Source: CAVRTJ01 sp964507185 (GTDB lineage: Bacteria > Acidobacteriota > UBA4820 > DSQY01). From it: a stretch of DNA of 64,000 bases. The number at the start of each line of letters is the position of its first letter. The stretch's first letter is position 1. The stretch is from positions 1 to 64,000 of the forward strand of contig CAZDOY010000002.1 in assembly GCA_964507185.1 (NCBI GenBank), in the 5' to 3' direction. The notes below the pieces were generated by a model. It was not told the origin of the DNA. It was given only the letters and a program-made list of their open reading frames with translations, and searched no databases. Below are positions 1 through 7,987 of the stretch, one piece after another. A program made the translations under genes and the position numbers.

Positions 1-78
1 TGCGGGTGGTCGGGGCCAAGGTGGCAATAACTGCAGCTCTCGGGCTGGCGGGCGACGGTCCCGGCGAGCTTCCCACCG

Positions 79-690
79 TTACATGTGTCCCATGCAGCCG
101 ACGCAGGCCTCCCCTTCGGCCATCTTCCGCGCGTCCGGTGGGTAAGCCCCGATCAGTTCCACGGCGAGTGCATGGAATTTCTCGTGCTCGCCGGCGCCCA
201 TGATCTCCTTTTCAAAGGTCTCGTAGGATTCAGCAAGCGCGTCCATCTCGACCGTAGGGATGGCCTGGAGGGCCATGGGGTAGAGAATGTTGTCCTCCTT
301 CTGGATGTGCGCCCGGAGCATGGGGATATACGCCGAGGCGTGCTCGCAGAGGTCGTCTATTTCGGACGCGCTCAGTGGCTCCGTGCCCGACCCGATGGAG
401 ACCAGGGCTCCCACGTGCCCGCGCCCCTCGGCGTGCTCCGAAAGCATGACGGCGATGGGGCCGAAGTCGCTCGGAAATCCGAAGGCACTCATCTTGACGA
501 ACAGACGGTCTTCTTCCTTCCCGTGGTGGCACTTGTCCGCGAAGTTATTGAAGAAGTCGGCGTACCTGCGGACTGTGTCGCGGTCGACGCTGGCTCCGTT
601 CCTCGCATTACCCGCGAAGGTCTCAAGCGAACCGAGTACCTGCTCGATGATACGGTGTTCGTGCATCAGAGTATCAATCGCTTTATGCAT
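79..690 (-). CDS. hemerythrin-like domain protein
   Basis: A 203-residue cytoplasmic protein with the hemerythrin HHE pattern: H10-E-H12 near the N-terminus, a CHHGKEED segment in the middle and HIQKEDNILYP further on, which together supply the His/Glu/Asp ligands of a di-iron, O2- or NO-binding centre. It ends in a short Cys-rich tail (CVGCMGHM) not needed for the fold. The start at 690 follows an AAGGAG box; a longer in-frame extension to 756 would run into the upstream regulator spacing and lacks family similarity. It lies 70 bases downstream of an Rrf2 regulator on the same strand, an arrangement resembling NsrR/YtfE-type nitrosative or oxidative stress modules. The role in O2/NO or iron sensing or iron-sulfur repair is inferred from family and context. 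Confidence 0.85.
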   Translation of the reverse strand: MHKAIDTLMHEHRIIEQVLGSLETFAGNARNGASVDRDTVRRYADFFNNFADKCHHGKEEDRLFVKMSAFGFPSDFGPIAVMLSEHAEGRGHVGALVSIGSGTEPLSASEIDDLCEHASAYIPMLRAHIQKEDNILYPMALQAIPTVEMDALAESYETFEKEIMGAGEHEKFHALAVELIGAYPPDARKMAEGEACVGCMGHM

Positions 691-760
691 CGCAGCGCTC
701 CTTTTTTTAGAATCACAGACGCTCAGTGGATGCGGATATCCCTTGATAGAGCACAAAAAC

Positions 761-1165
761 TCATGCCTTCCTTCCCGAGTGAAGCTCGGAGATGGTCACC
801 GAACTCATCATGTCGTTGTAGGATTTCTGGATGGACTCCCAGTAGGGGTGGAGCGAGCACGGGTTCTCGCTGTCGCACTGCCGGAAGCCGAATATGCACT
901 CGCCTTCGACCCTCGTACCTTCGAAAACCTCCAGGACTTCGAGGATCGGGATCGAGGCGGCCCTTTCTTTGAGTTGAAACCCGCCGCCCCATCCTTTCTG
1001 GCTGAGGACGAAGTTGCGCTTGCGGAGCTGGTTGAGGATCTTGGACAGGTAGTTATGGGGGATGCCGGTATCGCGTGCGATCTGGCTGCCCTGGATCCAG
1101 TCTCCGCGCCGCTCCGCGAGGTAACCCAGGATGGTCAAAGCGTATTTGCCGGTCTGCGATATCAT
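761..1165 (-). CDS. Rrf2-family transcriptional regulator (putative Fe-S sensor)
   Basis: A 134-residue Rrf2 protein: N-terminal winged helix (ISQTGKYALTIL opening, recognition helix around NYLSKILNQL, wing at GWGGGF) followed by three cysteines C90, C97 and C103 (C-X6-C-X5-C), the usual place for a [2Fe-2S] or [4Fe-4S] cluster in IscR/NsrR-type regulators. Start ATG 1165 has a GAGGTG box six bases upstream; the alternative GTG three codons earlier overlaps that box. It is the first gene of a likely two-gene operon with the hemerythrin protein, behind a good sigma-70 promoter. It probably autoregulates and senses NO, O2 or cluster status; which one cannot be told from sequence. Confidence 0.88.
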   Translation of the reverse strand: MISQTGKYALTILGYLAERRGDWIQGSQIARDTGIPHNYLSKILNQLRKRNFVLSQKGWGGGFQLKERAASIPILEVLEVFEGTRVEGECIFGFRQCDSENPCSLHPYWESIQKSYNDMMSSVTISELHSGRKA

Positions 1166-1185
1166 CTCTATCACCTCAAGACATG

Positions 1186-1214
1186 AGTATATGCGCTGAG
1201 ATTCTAAAAGTCAA
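1186..1214 (-). promoter_or_regulatory. sigma-70 promoter of the Rrf2-hemerythrin operon
   Basis: On the minus strand TTGACT (-35, 1214-1209), 17 bases, then TATACT (-10, 1191-1186), each 5/6 to consensus. The ATG of the Rrf2 gene is about 20 bases downstream of the -10, so the leader is very short and an operator for autoregulation would overlap the promoter. Confidence 0.65.
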
Positions 1215-1373
1215 GTCCCGTTCATGCGGGCTCCCATCGGCAGAACGAGGCGTGTATGGGAATACACCTTCCCGGCGCGTAACCCGGGCAGGTCTTCTCG
1301 GTTTGGCGAGGGTGAGAGAAGACCGGGGCGCCGGCGGGAGTTATATCCGGGGGCGCCCCGGCGGAGGAATGCG

Positions 1374-1868
1374 TCAGGAATTCTTCTGGAAGGAGCGGAT
1401 CTTGTCCTTGAGAGCTGCAACCACGCCGGGCTTGTCTTTGAGGTCCGGGTTCGGCGCCATCAGGGCGCTCCGGCCCACGGAGGCGCCGCCCTGAACGATG
1501 GCCTTCTCTATGGTCGCGTCCGTGACGCTCTTCTGCCAGGCTTCACTGGTGTAGTTCTGGGGCTTCGGATTAAGACCCGCGGCTGCGGGACCGTCTCCCT
1601 CTCCATTCATGCCGTGGCAGACGGAGCACCGAGTCTTGAAGATATTTGCGGCTTCGGTTCTGTCGGCCGCCGTGATGGTGACCGGGGCGGCGGGGCTTTC
1701 GGACTTCTCGGCGGCGGGTTTGCTCGGAGCGCTCTGGCTGGGCTGGCCGGCGGTATCCGGCTTTGAAGCCGCCGCCGGGGCGTTACTCTCTTTGCTGCCG
1801 CATCCGACGAGAAGTACGAGGAGGGACGCCACGAAGACGCCCGACAGGATGGTTCTGAGATGTTTCAT
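1374..1868 (-). CDS. monohaem cytochrome c lipoprotein
   Basis: A 164-residue secreted electron carrier. It has a lipoprotein signal peptide with lipobox LLVGC (Cys23), a Pro/Ala/Ser/Lys-rich flexible linker (residues 24-65), then a class I cytochrome c domain with haem motif CSVCH (81-85) and probable distal Met137 (ALMAPN). It should be lipid-anchored in the periplasm. Start ATG 1868 is chosen because the GGAGGT box lies just upstream, inside the slightly longer reading frame that begins at 1880. It reads in the same direction as the Rrf2/hemerythrin genes but is separated from them by 160 bases with a promoter, so it is probably a separate unit. The redox partner is unknown. Confidence 0.88.
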   Translation of the reverse strand: MKHLRTILSGVFVASLLVLLVGCGSKESNAPAAASKPDTAGQPSQSAPSKPAAEKSESPAAPVTITAADRTEAANIFKTRCSVCHGMNGEGDGPAAAGLNPKPQNYTSEAWQKSVTDATIEKAIVQGGASVGRSALMAPNPDLKDKPGVVAALKDKIRSFQKNS

Positions 1869-2220
1869 TCTGACCTCCATAATAGGAACGTTGTTGAGGA
1901 ATCGGCTTCAAAAGGAGCGCGATGGCTCCGCGGTTCTCCTTTCATCAAACAAAGAACCCCGTCGTCTATTCGCGTCGAGCGCGGACCGCGTGCCCGGGCG
2001 CGCCGGCGTCGAAGCGAGCGATGCGGGACAGGCAGAGGACGGCGGGTGAACGCCGTTCCCTTGCGTCCAAAGAATTATATGAGCGCGAACCGGCTTCACG
2101 GACAACAACCCTCTTCTTGCAGGAGACTACAAAGCCTGTTATGTCAGTTCTTTATACTATAACAGTTAATCTAGAAGATTAAAACATGGAGCCGGCTTCG
2201 CCTCGTGACGTGCCCTTGCA
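1869..2220. other. intergenic region with AT-rich island and perfect palindrome
   Basis: No convincing gene. Most of it is GC-rich, but 2120-2185 is strikingly AT-rich and contains the 17-base perfect inverted repeat TTAATCTAGAAGATTAA (2166-2182; 7-base arms, 3-base centre) next to TATAGT/TATAAA-like -10 candidates on the minus strand. It lies about 300 bases upstream of the cytochrome gene, so it may hold that gene's distant promoter and operator. Confidence 0.35.
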
Positions 2221-2234
2221 GCCTGAGGGTCGCA

Positions 2235-3221
2235 TCAAACGTGGTTCCTGAGCATGAGTTCCTTGGGAGAGGGTTCCAGGTAGGATTGGCCCGCGAGGTA
2301 CGAAACATCACAGCGGCGGACGAAATGCCTTATCAGCGTGATGGGCGCAACGAGGGGGACGAGTCCCTGCCTGTAGTCCTCGATCAGGGCCCCGAGTTCC
2401 AACTTGTCTTCGAGCGGGAGCGTCTTCTTGAAGTATCCGGCCATGTGCTGAAGCACGTTCGTGTTCTTCTTGGTGGTCGCGACTCTGGAGAGGGCGCCCA
2501 TGAACGATTGCGCGTAAATCCCGGAAACCTCGCTTCTCGGGGTGCCCTTGGCCGAAGCCACGAGCCGCCCCAGGTCAGTGTAGGTTTTGGGGTCGTGTGC
2601 CATGAGCAGGAGTTTCTCGGCCGTGTGGAACCGGACGAGTTCCCCGACGGTCCAGCGGGAGTGGAAGAGGCGGCGCAGGCGCCGGTAGGCGAAGACCCGG
2701 ATGAGGAAGTTCTCTCTGAGCCTCGGGTCGTTCAGGCGGCCCTCCTCCTCCACGGGGAGGAGGGGCACTGATTCCAACAGGACCCCGGCAAAAAGACCTC
2801 GTCCGGACTTGGAAGGCGGCCCCTTGCCCCCGTGAATCCGAACCCTCTCCATGCCGCACGAGGGCGAGTCCTTCTTCAGGATGTAACCCGAGAGATCGAG
2901 CGCATCCAGCTCTTTAGCCTTATTGACCGCGTAGCCTAGCATAGCCTCGGTGTGGTCCGATCCGCTCCGCGGGGCAACGAGGCGGATGCGTTCGCCGTCG
3001 CGAACCAGTTGGATGCTCTCCCTGGGAGTGCCAAGGCCTATTTCCACTTCCGGGCACACCGGGACGTACTTGACGAACCGCCCGACGGTATCCGTGAGGA
3101 AATGGTCCTGTTTGTGGCCTCCGTCGTAGCGGACCTTTTCGCCCAGGAGGCAGGCCGAGATTCCGATCCGTATTTCGTCGTCCGCCGTTTCTGGGGTTCG
3201 TGCGATCAACCTGGGCGCCAT
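2235..3221 (-). CDS. DUF523-DUF1722 protein (TudS/YbgA-like)
   Basis: A 328-residue two-domain protein. The N-terminal half is DUF523, with conserved cysteines in ISACLLG, PVCPE and SPSCG; this family includes the [4Fe-4S] enzyme 2-thiouracil desulfurase TudS, whose cluster is held by three such cysteines. The C-terminal half (from about residue 190, beginning near NFLIRVFAYRRLR) is DUF1722, as in E. coli YbgA. The same domain order is common in bacteria. Start: two adjacent ATGs (3224 and 3221) follow an AGGAG box; the second has the better 6-base spacing. A desulfurase or sulfur-salvage role is inferred from DUF523 only; the function of DUF1722 is not established. Confidence 0.85.
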   Translation of the reverse strand: MAPRLIARTPETADDEIRIGISACLLGEKVRYDGGHKQDHFLTDTVGRFVKYVPVCPEVEIGLGTPRESIQLVRDGERIRLVAPRSGSDHTEAMLGYAVNKAKELDALDLSGYILKKDSPSCGMERVRIHGGKGPPSKSGRGLFAGVLLESVPLLPVEEEGRLNDPRLRENFLIRVFAYRRLRRLFHSRWTVGELVRFHTAEKLLLMAHDPKTYTDLGRLVASAKGTPRSEVSGIYAQSFMGALSRVATTKKNTNVLQHMAGYFKKTLPLEDKLELGALIEDYRQGLVPLVAPITLIRHFVRRCDVSYLAGQSYLEPSPKELMLRNHV

Positions 3222-3224
3222 CAT

Positions 3225-3548
3225 GATCTCCTTTCCCACAGCGGGGCTCGGGCTTTGACGGTAGTATAAGATACTTTGTCGGAGTCTGAGGAGATGAAGA
3301 GCGAGAAACCATGAGAGGCTTTGAAGGCAGGGAAAAGAAGCGGGAGGAGTTGGCCCGCCGCCGGCGCGTGCCAGCCGGCTTGGATGGAGGGCCTCTCCTC
3401 CCTAACCCCACCTCGGTGTAAGTATAATCGGATAGGATGGTAAATGGAAGGGAGTATGCCGGGCGGCGGCGAATGGAAAAAAGGCGGGGTAAATCACCCC
3501 GTGCGGCGTATGGAGCTGAGCCACGGGGCTTGGAAGGAGTTATGCACC
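3225..3548 (+). promoter_or_regulatory. leader region with TATAAT box and two mutually exclusive hairpins
   Basis: No gene seen. TATAAT at 3423-3428 gives a possible -10 (its -35 is poor). Downstream, GGGGT (3486-3490) can pair with ACCCC (3496-3500), while CCCCGTG (3497-3503) can instead pair with CACGGGG (3522-3528). The two helices share bases and cannot coexist, and the second ends only six bases before the GGAAGGAG ribosome-binding sequence of the next gene. This is the geometry of a translational on/off leader, but no known riboswitch class is recognised. Confidence 0.3.
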
Positions 3549-3863
3549 ATGAAGGATGATTCAAATCAGTTCGATGGCACAGGGACGCTGGAGATCCTTC
3601 TCACGGCTTCGCAACGCGCCCTGATACTGGATCAGGCATCACCGGACCCGGCGGCGGCGAAGGTCCTGACAGGGGTGGCGGGCACCGGCACCAGGGTTGC
3701 CGTAAAGCTCCCGGATGAAGACTGGGAGGCCATAGCCGGAGATCTTTCGGTGGTGGCGAACCACACGAAAGACAGGTCCCTCCAGAGCAAGCTCGATGCC
3801 CTGATAGAAACCATCGAGGATGCCCTCCTCTTTGACGAGGAGGAAGACGAGGACGACGAATGA
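3549..3863 (+). CDS. small acidic protein of unknown function
   Basis: A 104-residue soluble protein that I do not recognise. Visible features are an LLTASQRALILDQ helix, a compact Val/Thr/Asp-rich middle, a predicted helix (SKLDALIETIEDALLF) and a C-terminal run of Asp and Glu. No signal peptide, membrane segment or metal motif is seen. Start ATG 3549 is preceded by AAGGAG at 9-base spacing; an in-frame extension upstream to 3444 lies over the structured leader and is unlikely to be translated. It sits alone upstream of hemF in the same direction. Codon usage is like its neighbours, supporting a real gene. Confidence 0.6.
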   Translation: MKDDSNQFDGTGTLEILLTASQRALILDQASPDPAAAKVLTGVAGTGTRVAVKLPDEDWEAIAGDLSVVANHTKDRSLQSKLDALIETIEDALLFDEEEDEDDE

Positions 3864-3964
3864 GCCGGCGCCGTCTTCATCCCGTTGAAGTGGCCGCCCC
3901 GTGAAGAAGGAAGAGTCGGCCGATGTGACCTTTTGCTCTTGAAGGGCGACAGTGGAGGCTTTCC

Positions 3965-4894
3965 GTGGAGATGGACATGCGAGAACGGATCTCGGCCCTC
4001 GTGAGAAAGCACCAGGATGTCATTTGTGGGGCCTGCGAGAAGCTGGACGGCGAACGGTTCAAGGAGGACACGTGGAAACGCCCGGAAGGAGGCGGCGGCA
4101 CCAGCCGCATCCTGCAGGACGGGCGCGTCTTCGAAAAAGCCGGCGTGAACGTATCCGTTGTTCACGGGACGCTGAGTCGGGAAGCCGCCGCCGCGATGGG
4201 GGGAGGCCGAGACCTTGGCGACCAGGATCTCGAATTCTTCGCGGCCGGCCTCAGCCTCGTGCTTCACCCGCGGAATCCCATGGCGCCGACGGTCCACGCC
4301 AATTATCGCTACTTCGAGAGGGGACCGGGCGAGAAAGACGGGTCCTGGTGGTTCGGAGGCGGATCGGACCTGACGCCGGCTTATCTTTTTGAAGAAGACG
4401 CCGTTCACTTTCACTCCGTTCTGAAAGCTGCGTGCGATAAACACGATCCCAGTTTCTATCCGAGGTTCAAGAAGGGGTGCGATGCGTATTTCCACCTGCC
4501 CCACAGGGGAGAGGCGCGGGGTCTGGGCGGCATCTTTTTCGACGATCTGCACGAGAAGCAGCGGGATGGCCTGTTCGCCTTCGTGGAGGATTGCCTGTGC
4601 GCGTTCCCGCGCTCTTATCTCCCGATCCTGGACCGCCGGACAGGGATGCCCTTTACGGAAGCGCAAAAGCGGTGGCAGGAACTGCGCCGCGGCAGATACG
4701 TGGAATTCAACCTGCTCTATGATCGCGGGACGCTTTTCGGGCTGAACACCGGCGGCCGGGTGGAGAGCATCCTCATGTCGCTTCCGCTGCGCGCGAGGTG
4801 GGAGTACGACCAGATCCCTCAGGCTGGGAGCGAGGAGGCAAAGCTGCTCGAGGTTCTGAGGAACCCGAGAGACTGGTTGCACATTTCGAGCTGA
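3965..4894 (+). CDS. hemF: oxygen-dependent coproporphyrinogen III oxidase
   Basis: Converts coproporphyrinogen III to protoporphyrinogen IX with O2 in haem synthesis. The 309 residues match the usual HemF length and carry its hallmarks: GGGGTSRILQDGRVFEKAG near residue 40, HPRNPMAPTVHANYRYF around residue 100, WWFGGGSDLTP near 125, and the C-terminal EFNLLYDRGTLFGL plus LMSLPLRARWEY. The GTG at 3965 has GGAGG six bases upstream; ATG 3971 is the alternative. Presence of the O2-dependent enzyme shows the organism meets oxygen at least at times. The following epimerase-like gene is 34 bases downstream and probably co-transcribed. Confidence 0.95.
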   Translation: MEMDMRERISALVRKHQDVICGACEKLDGERFKEDTWKRPEGGGGTSRILQDGRVFEKAGVNVSVVHGTLSREAAAAMGGGRDLGDQDLEFFAAGLSLVLHPRNPMAPTVHANYRYFERGPGEKDGSWWFGGGSDLTPAYLFEEDAVHFHSVLKAACDKHDPSFYPRFKKGCDAYFHLPHRGEARGLGGIFFDDLHEKQRDGLFAFVEDCLCAFPRSYLPILDRRTGMPFTEAQKRWQELRRGRYVEFNLLYDRGTLFGLNTGGRVESILMSLPLRARWEYDQIPQAGSEEAKLLEVLRNPRDWLHISS

Positions 4895-4928
4895 AGCGCT
4901 CCGCCGGACGGGGGAAGGGGAGGACGGT

Positions 4929-6311
4929 ATGGCCGATTTTATGTATCGCAGTTCTTTTCAGGTGCCCGCACAGGAGTTGTTTCGCTGGCACGCCCGCAGG
5001 GGGGCCTTCGAGCGGCTGGCACCTCCATGGGAGAAGATAAGGATCGTCTCGAGCGAGGGCGGCATCGAGAACGGGAGCAGGCTCGTCTTCTCGTTTCGCA
5101 AGGGTCCGTTGAAGCTGAAGTGGGAGGCTGTTCACGAGGGCTGCGTGGAGGGTAAGGTCTTCACCGACAGGCAGGTAGAAGGCCCTTTCGCGGAATGGGT
5201 GCACGAACACCGGTTCATCGAAAATGGCCCGGAGAACTCCGTTCTCGAGGACGGGGTCAGGTACGCGCTGCCCATGGGATTCCTCGGCCGCGTGGCGGCC
5301 GGAAGGAGGGTGAAGCGAGCGCTTGACCGCACCTTCTCTTTTCGGCACGACAGAACGGCCGCCGACATCGAGCGCCACCGTCGCTTCGCCTCTGCAGGGA
5401 CTTGGAAGATAGCGGTATCGGGCGCCACCGGTCTCGTCGGGAGTAGCCTGGCGGCCTTTCTCGGGGGCGGAGGACACAGCATCGTACGGCTTTCGAGAAG
5501 ACGCCCGGCCGAGGCAGAAGACGCGGTCTACTGGAATCCCTCTCTCGGCGAGATAGACGCCAAAGGGCTGGAGGGGACGGATGCGGTTGTCCACCTGGCG
5601 GGTGAAAACATATCCGAAGGCAGGTGGAACCCGGCGCGAAAGGCGTCCATCCGCCGAAGCCGGGTGGAAGGCACAAGGCTTCTGGCTTCGGCTCTTGCAG
5701 GGCTCGAGTGTCCGCCGAAGGTCCTGGTCTGCGCGTCCGCAATCGGCTTCTACGGGGACAGGGGAGACGAAGTCCTGGAGGAAGACGGCACATCCGGAGG
5801 CGATTTCCTGGCCTCGGTGTGCCGGGACTGGGAAGAGGCTACGGTTGAAGCCTCGCAGGCGGGTATCCGGGTGGTAAACCTCCGCATCGGCGTCGTCCTT
5901 GCCGGGCGGGGGGGCGCCCTTCGAAAGATGCTGACGCCGTTCAGCTTTGGCCTCGGAGGCAGGGTAGGCAGCGGGCGCCAGTACATGAGCTGGATTGGCC
6001 TGGACGACCTGCTGGGCGTGATACAGTTCTGCCTCTTTACGGAGGGCATGGCCGGACCCGTCAACGCGGTAGCCCCATGTGCGGTCACGAACGCGGCATT
6101 CGTCAAGACCCTGGCGCGGGTGATGCGCCGGCCGGCCGTGTTTCCGCTTCCGGCTCCCGTCGTGAAGGCCGTTTTCGGAGAAATGGGAAAGGCCCTCCTG
6201 CTGTCGAGCACGAGGGTACGGCCCGCAAGACTCCTCGCCGCACGCTTTCCCTTTCTTCAGCCCGATCTCGAAGGGGCTCTGCGGTCCGAGCTGGGTCTTC
6301 GCATGAAATAA
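4929..6311 (+). CDS. SRPBCC domain fused to TIGR01777-type epimerase
   Basis: A 460-residue fusion. Residues 1-150 look like a SRPBCC/cyclase ligand-binding domain (opening MYRSSFQVPAQELFRWHARRGAF, ending near the FRHDRT element); residues 155-460 are an extended short-chain dehydrogenase of the YfcH/TIGR01777 epimerase family, with the nucleotide-binding loop GATGLVGSSLAAFL, DAVVHLAGENI and the C-terminal DUF1731-like segment ending in LGLRMK. Fusions of these two domains are known, but the substrate is not established for either. Start ATG has GGGAGG upstream. Directly behind hemF, so a link to tetrapyrrole or lipid metabolism is possible but unproven. Confidence 0.88.
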   Translation: MADFMYRSSFQVPAQELFRWHARRGAFERLAPPWEKIRIVSSEGGIENGSRLVFSFRKGPLKLKWEAVHEGCVEGKVFTDRQVEGPFAEWVHEHRFIENGPENSVLEDGVRYALPMGFLGRVAAGRRVKRALDRTFSFRHDRTAADIERHRRFASAGTWKIAVSGATGLVGSSLAAFLGGGGHSIVRLSRRRPAEAEDAVYWNPSLGEIDAKGLEGTDAVVHLAGENISEGRWNPARKASIRRSRVEGTRLLASALAGLECPPKVLVCASAIGFYGDRGDEVLEEDGTSGGDFLASVCRDWEEATVEASQAGIRVVNLRIGVVLAGRGGALRKMLTPFSFGLGGRVGSGRQYMSWIGLDDLLGVIQFCLFTEGMAGPVNAVAPCAVTNAAFVKTLARVMRRPAVFPLPAPVVKAVFGEMGKALLLSSTRVRPARLLAARFPFLQPDLEGALRSELGLRMK

Positions 6312-6394
6312 GCCTCACCCGCAGAGAAGTTTATAGATTCGTGGGCGGAACGCCACGGGGCGGCCCGGCGGTGTTTCACGATGAAAGGAAAAGC

Positions 6395-6718
6395 ATGACA
6401 GGACAGGACAAGAACCTCGAATCCGTGCATCACATTGCCGTCCGCGTCGAAGACGTGGACGCTGCCGTGGCGTGGTACACGAAGACATTTCGGTGCGAAG
6501 TGGAATACAGGGACCCGACCTGGGCCATGCTGCGCTTTTCGAATGTCAGGCTGGCGCTCATGGCCCAGGGGCACCACCCCCCGCACCTCGGTTTTCTGAG
6601 GGAGAACCCCGAGGCCTTCGGCCGCACCAAACCGCACAGGGACGGGACCCGGAGCGTCTATGTCGAGGACCCGTCGGGCAATTCTATTGAATTCCTTGCC
6701 CTGGATAGTCTAAAATAG
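6395..6718 (+). CDS. VOC-family (glyoxalase-like) protein
   Basis: A 107-residue single vicinal-oxygen-chelate module: VHHIAVRVEDVDAAVAWY at the N-terminus supplies the first metal-ligand His, and DPSGNSIEFLAL at the C-terminus the Glu. Such proteins dimerise to form a metal site for glyoxalase, dioxygenase or isomerase chemistry; the substrate cannot be read. Start ATG 6395 follows AAAGGA; the frame is open upstream but that part overlaps the epimerase and lacks homology. Third gene of a same-strand run behind hemF. Confidence 0.85.
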   Translation: MTGQDKNLESVHHIAVRVEDVDAAVAWYTKTFRCEVEYRDPTWAMLRFSNVRLALMAQGHHPPHLGFLRENPEAFGRTKPHRDGTRSVYVEDPSGNSIEFLALDSLK

Positions 6719-6751
6719 TCTTGTTTAGCAACCTCAAATTAAGGATCCAGA

Positions 6752-7912
6752 GTGGCGAAGAAGCCCAAGGGGCGCAAAAGAACATACAAGACGATCCTGA
6801 GAAAGCGCGTGCCGCCGGGTGCGCCGCCTGGAACCCTGGTCGCCGACCCGGGAGCCCCCAAGCCCACGATCCGCCTCCTGGCGTATGGTCCGGACGGGCG
6901 CAAGGAAATCACGGGCGCCGATACGGAGACGATCGTGGCCCTGAAGGGCAAATGGCCCGTTCTCTGGGTCAGCGTGGAAGGCCTGGGAGACGTCGGCGTC
7001 GTCGAGAAGATAGGGGCCATATTCGGTCTCCACCGGCTGGCCCTAGAAGACGTGCTGAACGTTCACCAGCGGCCGAAGGTGGAGCAGTACGGAGATTACA
7101 TCTTCATCGTCGCCCGTTCCGCCGCCCTCAACGAGCGGGTGGCCACCGAGCAGCTCAGCATTTTCCTGGGCAAGGACTTCGTTCTCAGCTTTCATGAGCG
7201 GGGCACGGCCGTTTACGACGTGACGCGGGAGCGAATCAAGACCGCCAGCGGACGCATATCGTCTGCGGGCTCGGACTATCTGGCCTACGCGTTGATCGAC
7301 ACGCTCATCGACGGCTATTTCCCCGTCCTCGAGGACTATGGAGAACGCCTAGAGGGGATCGAGGAAGACGTCGTCAGCCGCCCGAGCGAGGGGTTGATCC
7401 GGCGCATTCACGAGGCCAAACGTGACCTCCTGAACATAAGGCGCTCCATATGGCCGCTCAGGGACGCCCTTTCGGCCCTGGAGCGCGAACCGGGCCAGCT
7501 CGTCTCGGACGACACGCGCGTCTATCTCCGTGACTGCTACGACCACACAATACAGATCATCGATTTTGTGGAGACCTATCGCGAGATCGCCACGGGCATG
7601 ATGGACGTCTACCTTTCGAGCCTAAGCAACCGGATGAACGAAATCATGAAGGTGCTGACGATCATCGCTACAATATTCATCCCCCTGTCCTTCATCGCCG
7701 GGCTCTACGGGATGAACTTCAACCCGGCCAGGTCGCCGTGGAACATGCCCGAACTGGAGTGGCGCTGGGGCTATCCGTTCGCGCTCCTCCTCATGGCCCT
7801 TACGGCCGGGATCATGCTCTTCTATTTCTGGCGCAAAGGGTGGCTGGGCGGCCATGGCGAGGACGATGAAGAGACGGGCAATGAGGATCCCCGAGCAAGC
7901 GGGCACTCCTGA
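6752..7912 (+). CDS. corA: CorA magnesium/cobalt transporter
   Basis: A 386-residue inner-membrane Mg2+ (Co2+, Ni2+) channel. It has a basic, Pro-rich N-terminus, a long cytoplasmic alpha/beta-helical funnel domain (residues about 40-320), and two C-terminal membrane helices separated by the signature YGMNF loop (about residue 338) that forms the selectivity filter. A charged tail (EDDEETGNEDP) ends the protein. The GTG start is preceded by AAGGAT. It is 33 bases beyond the glyoxalase-like gene and converges on ddl. Confidence 0.95.
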   Translation: MAKKPKGRKRTYKTILRKRVPPGAPPGTLVADPGAPKPTIRLLAYGPDGRKEITGADTETIVALKGKWPVLWVSVEGLGDVGVVEKIGAIFGLHRLALEDVLNVHQRPKVEQYGDYIFIVARSAALNERVATEQLSIFLGKDFVLSFHERGTAVYDVTRERIKTASGRISSAGSDYLAYALIDTLIDGYFPVLEDYGERLEGIEEDVVSRPSEGLIRRIHEAKRDLLNIRRSIWPLRDALSALEREPGQLVSDDTRVYLRDCYDHTIQIIDFVETYREIATGMMDVYLSSLSNRMNEIMKVLTIIATIFIPLSFIAGLYGMNFNPARSPWNMPELEWRWGYPFALLLMALTAGIMLFYFWRKGWLGGHGEDDEETGNEDPRASGHS

Positions 7913-7987
7913 CACCGGCCCTTTGGGCCACGGGCCGCCGATACCCGGGAACAGGCAAAAGGGCAAACGGTTCGCCCTGTCGGGACC

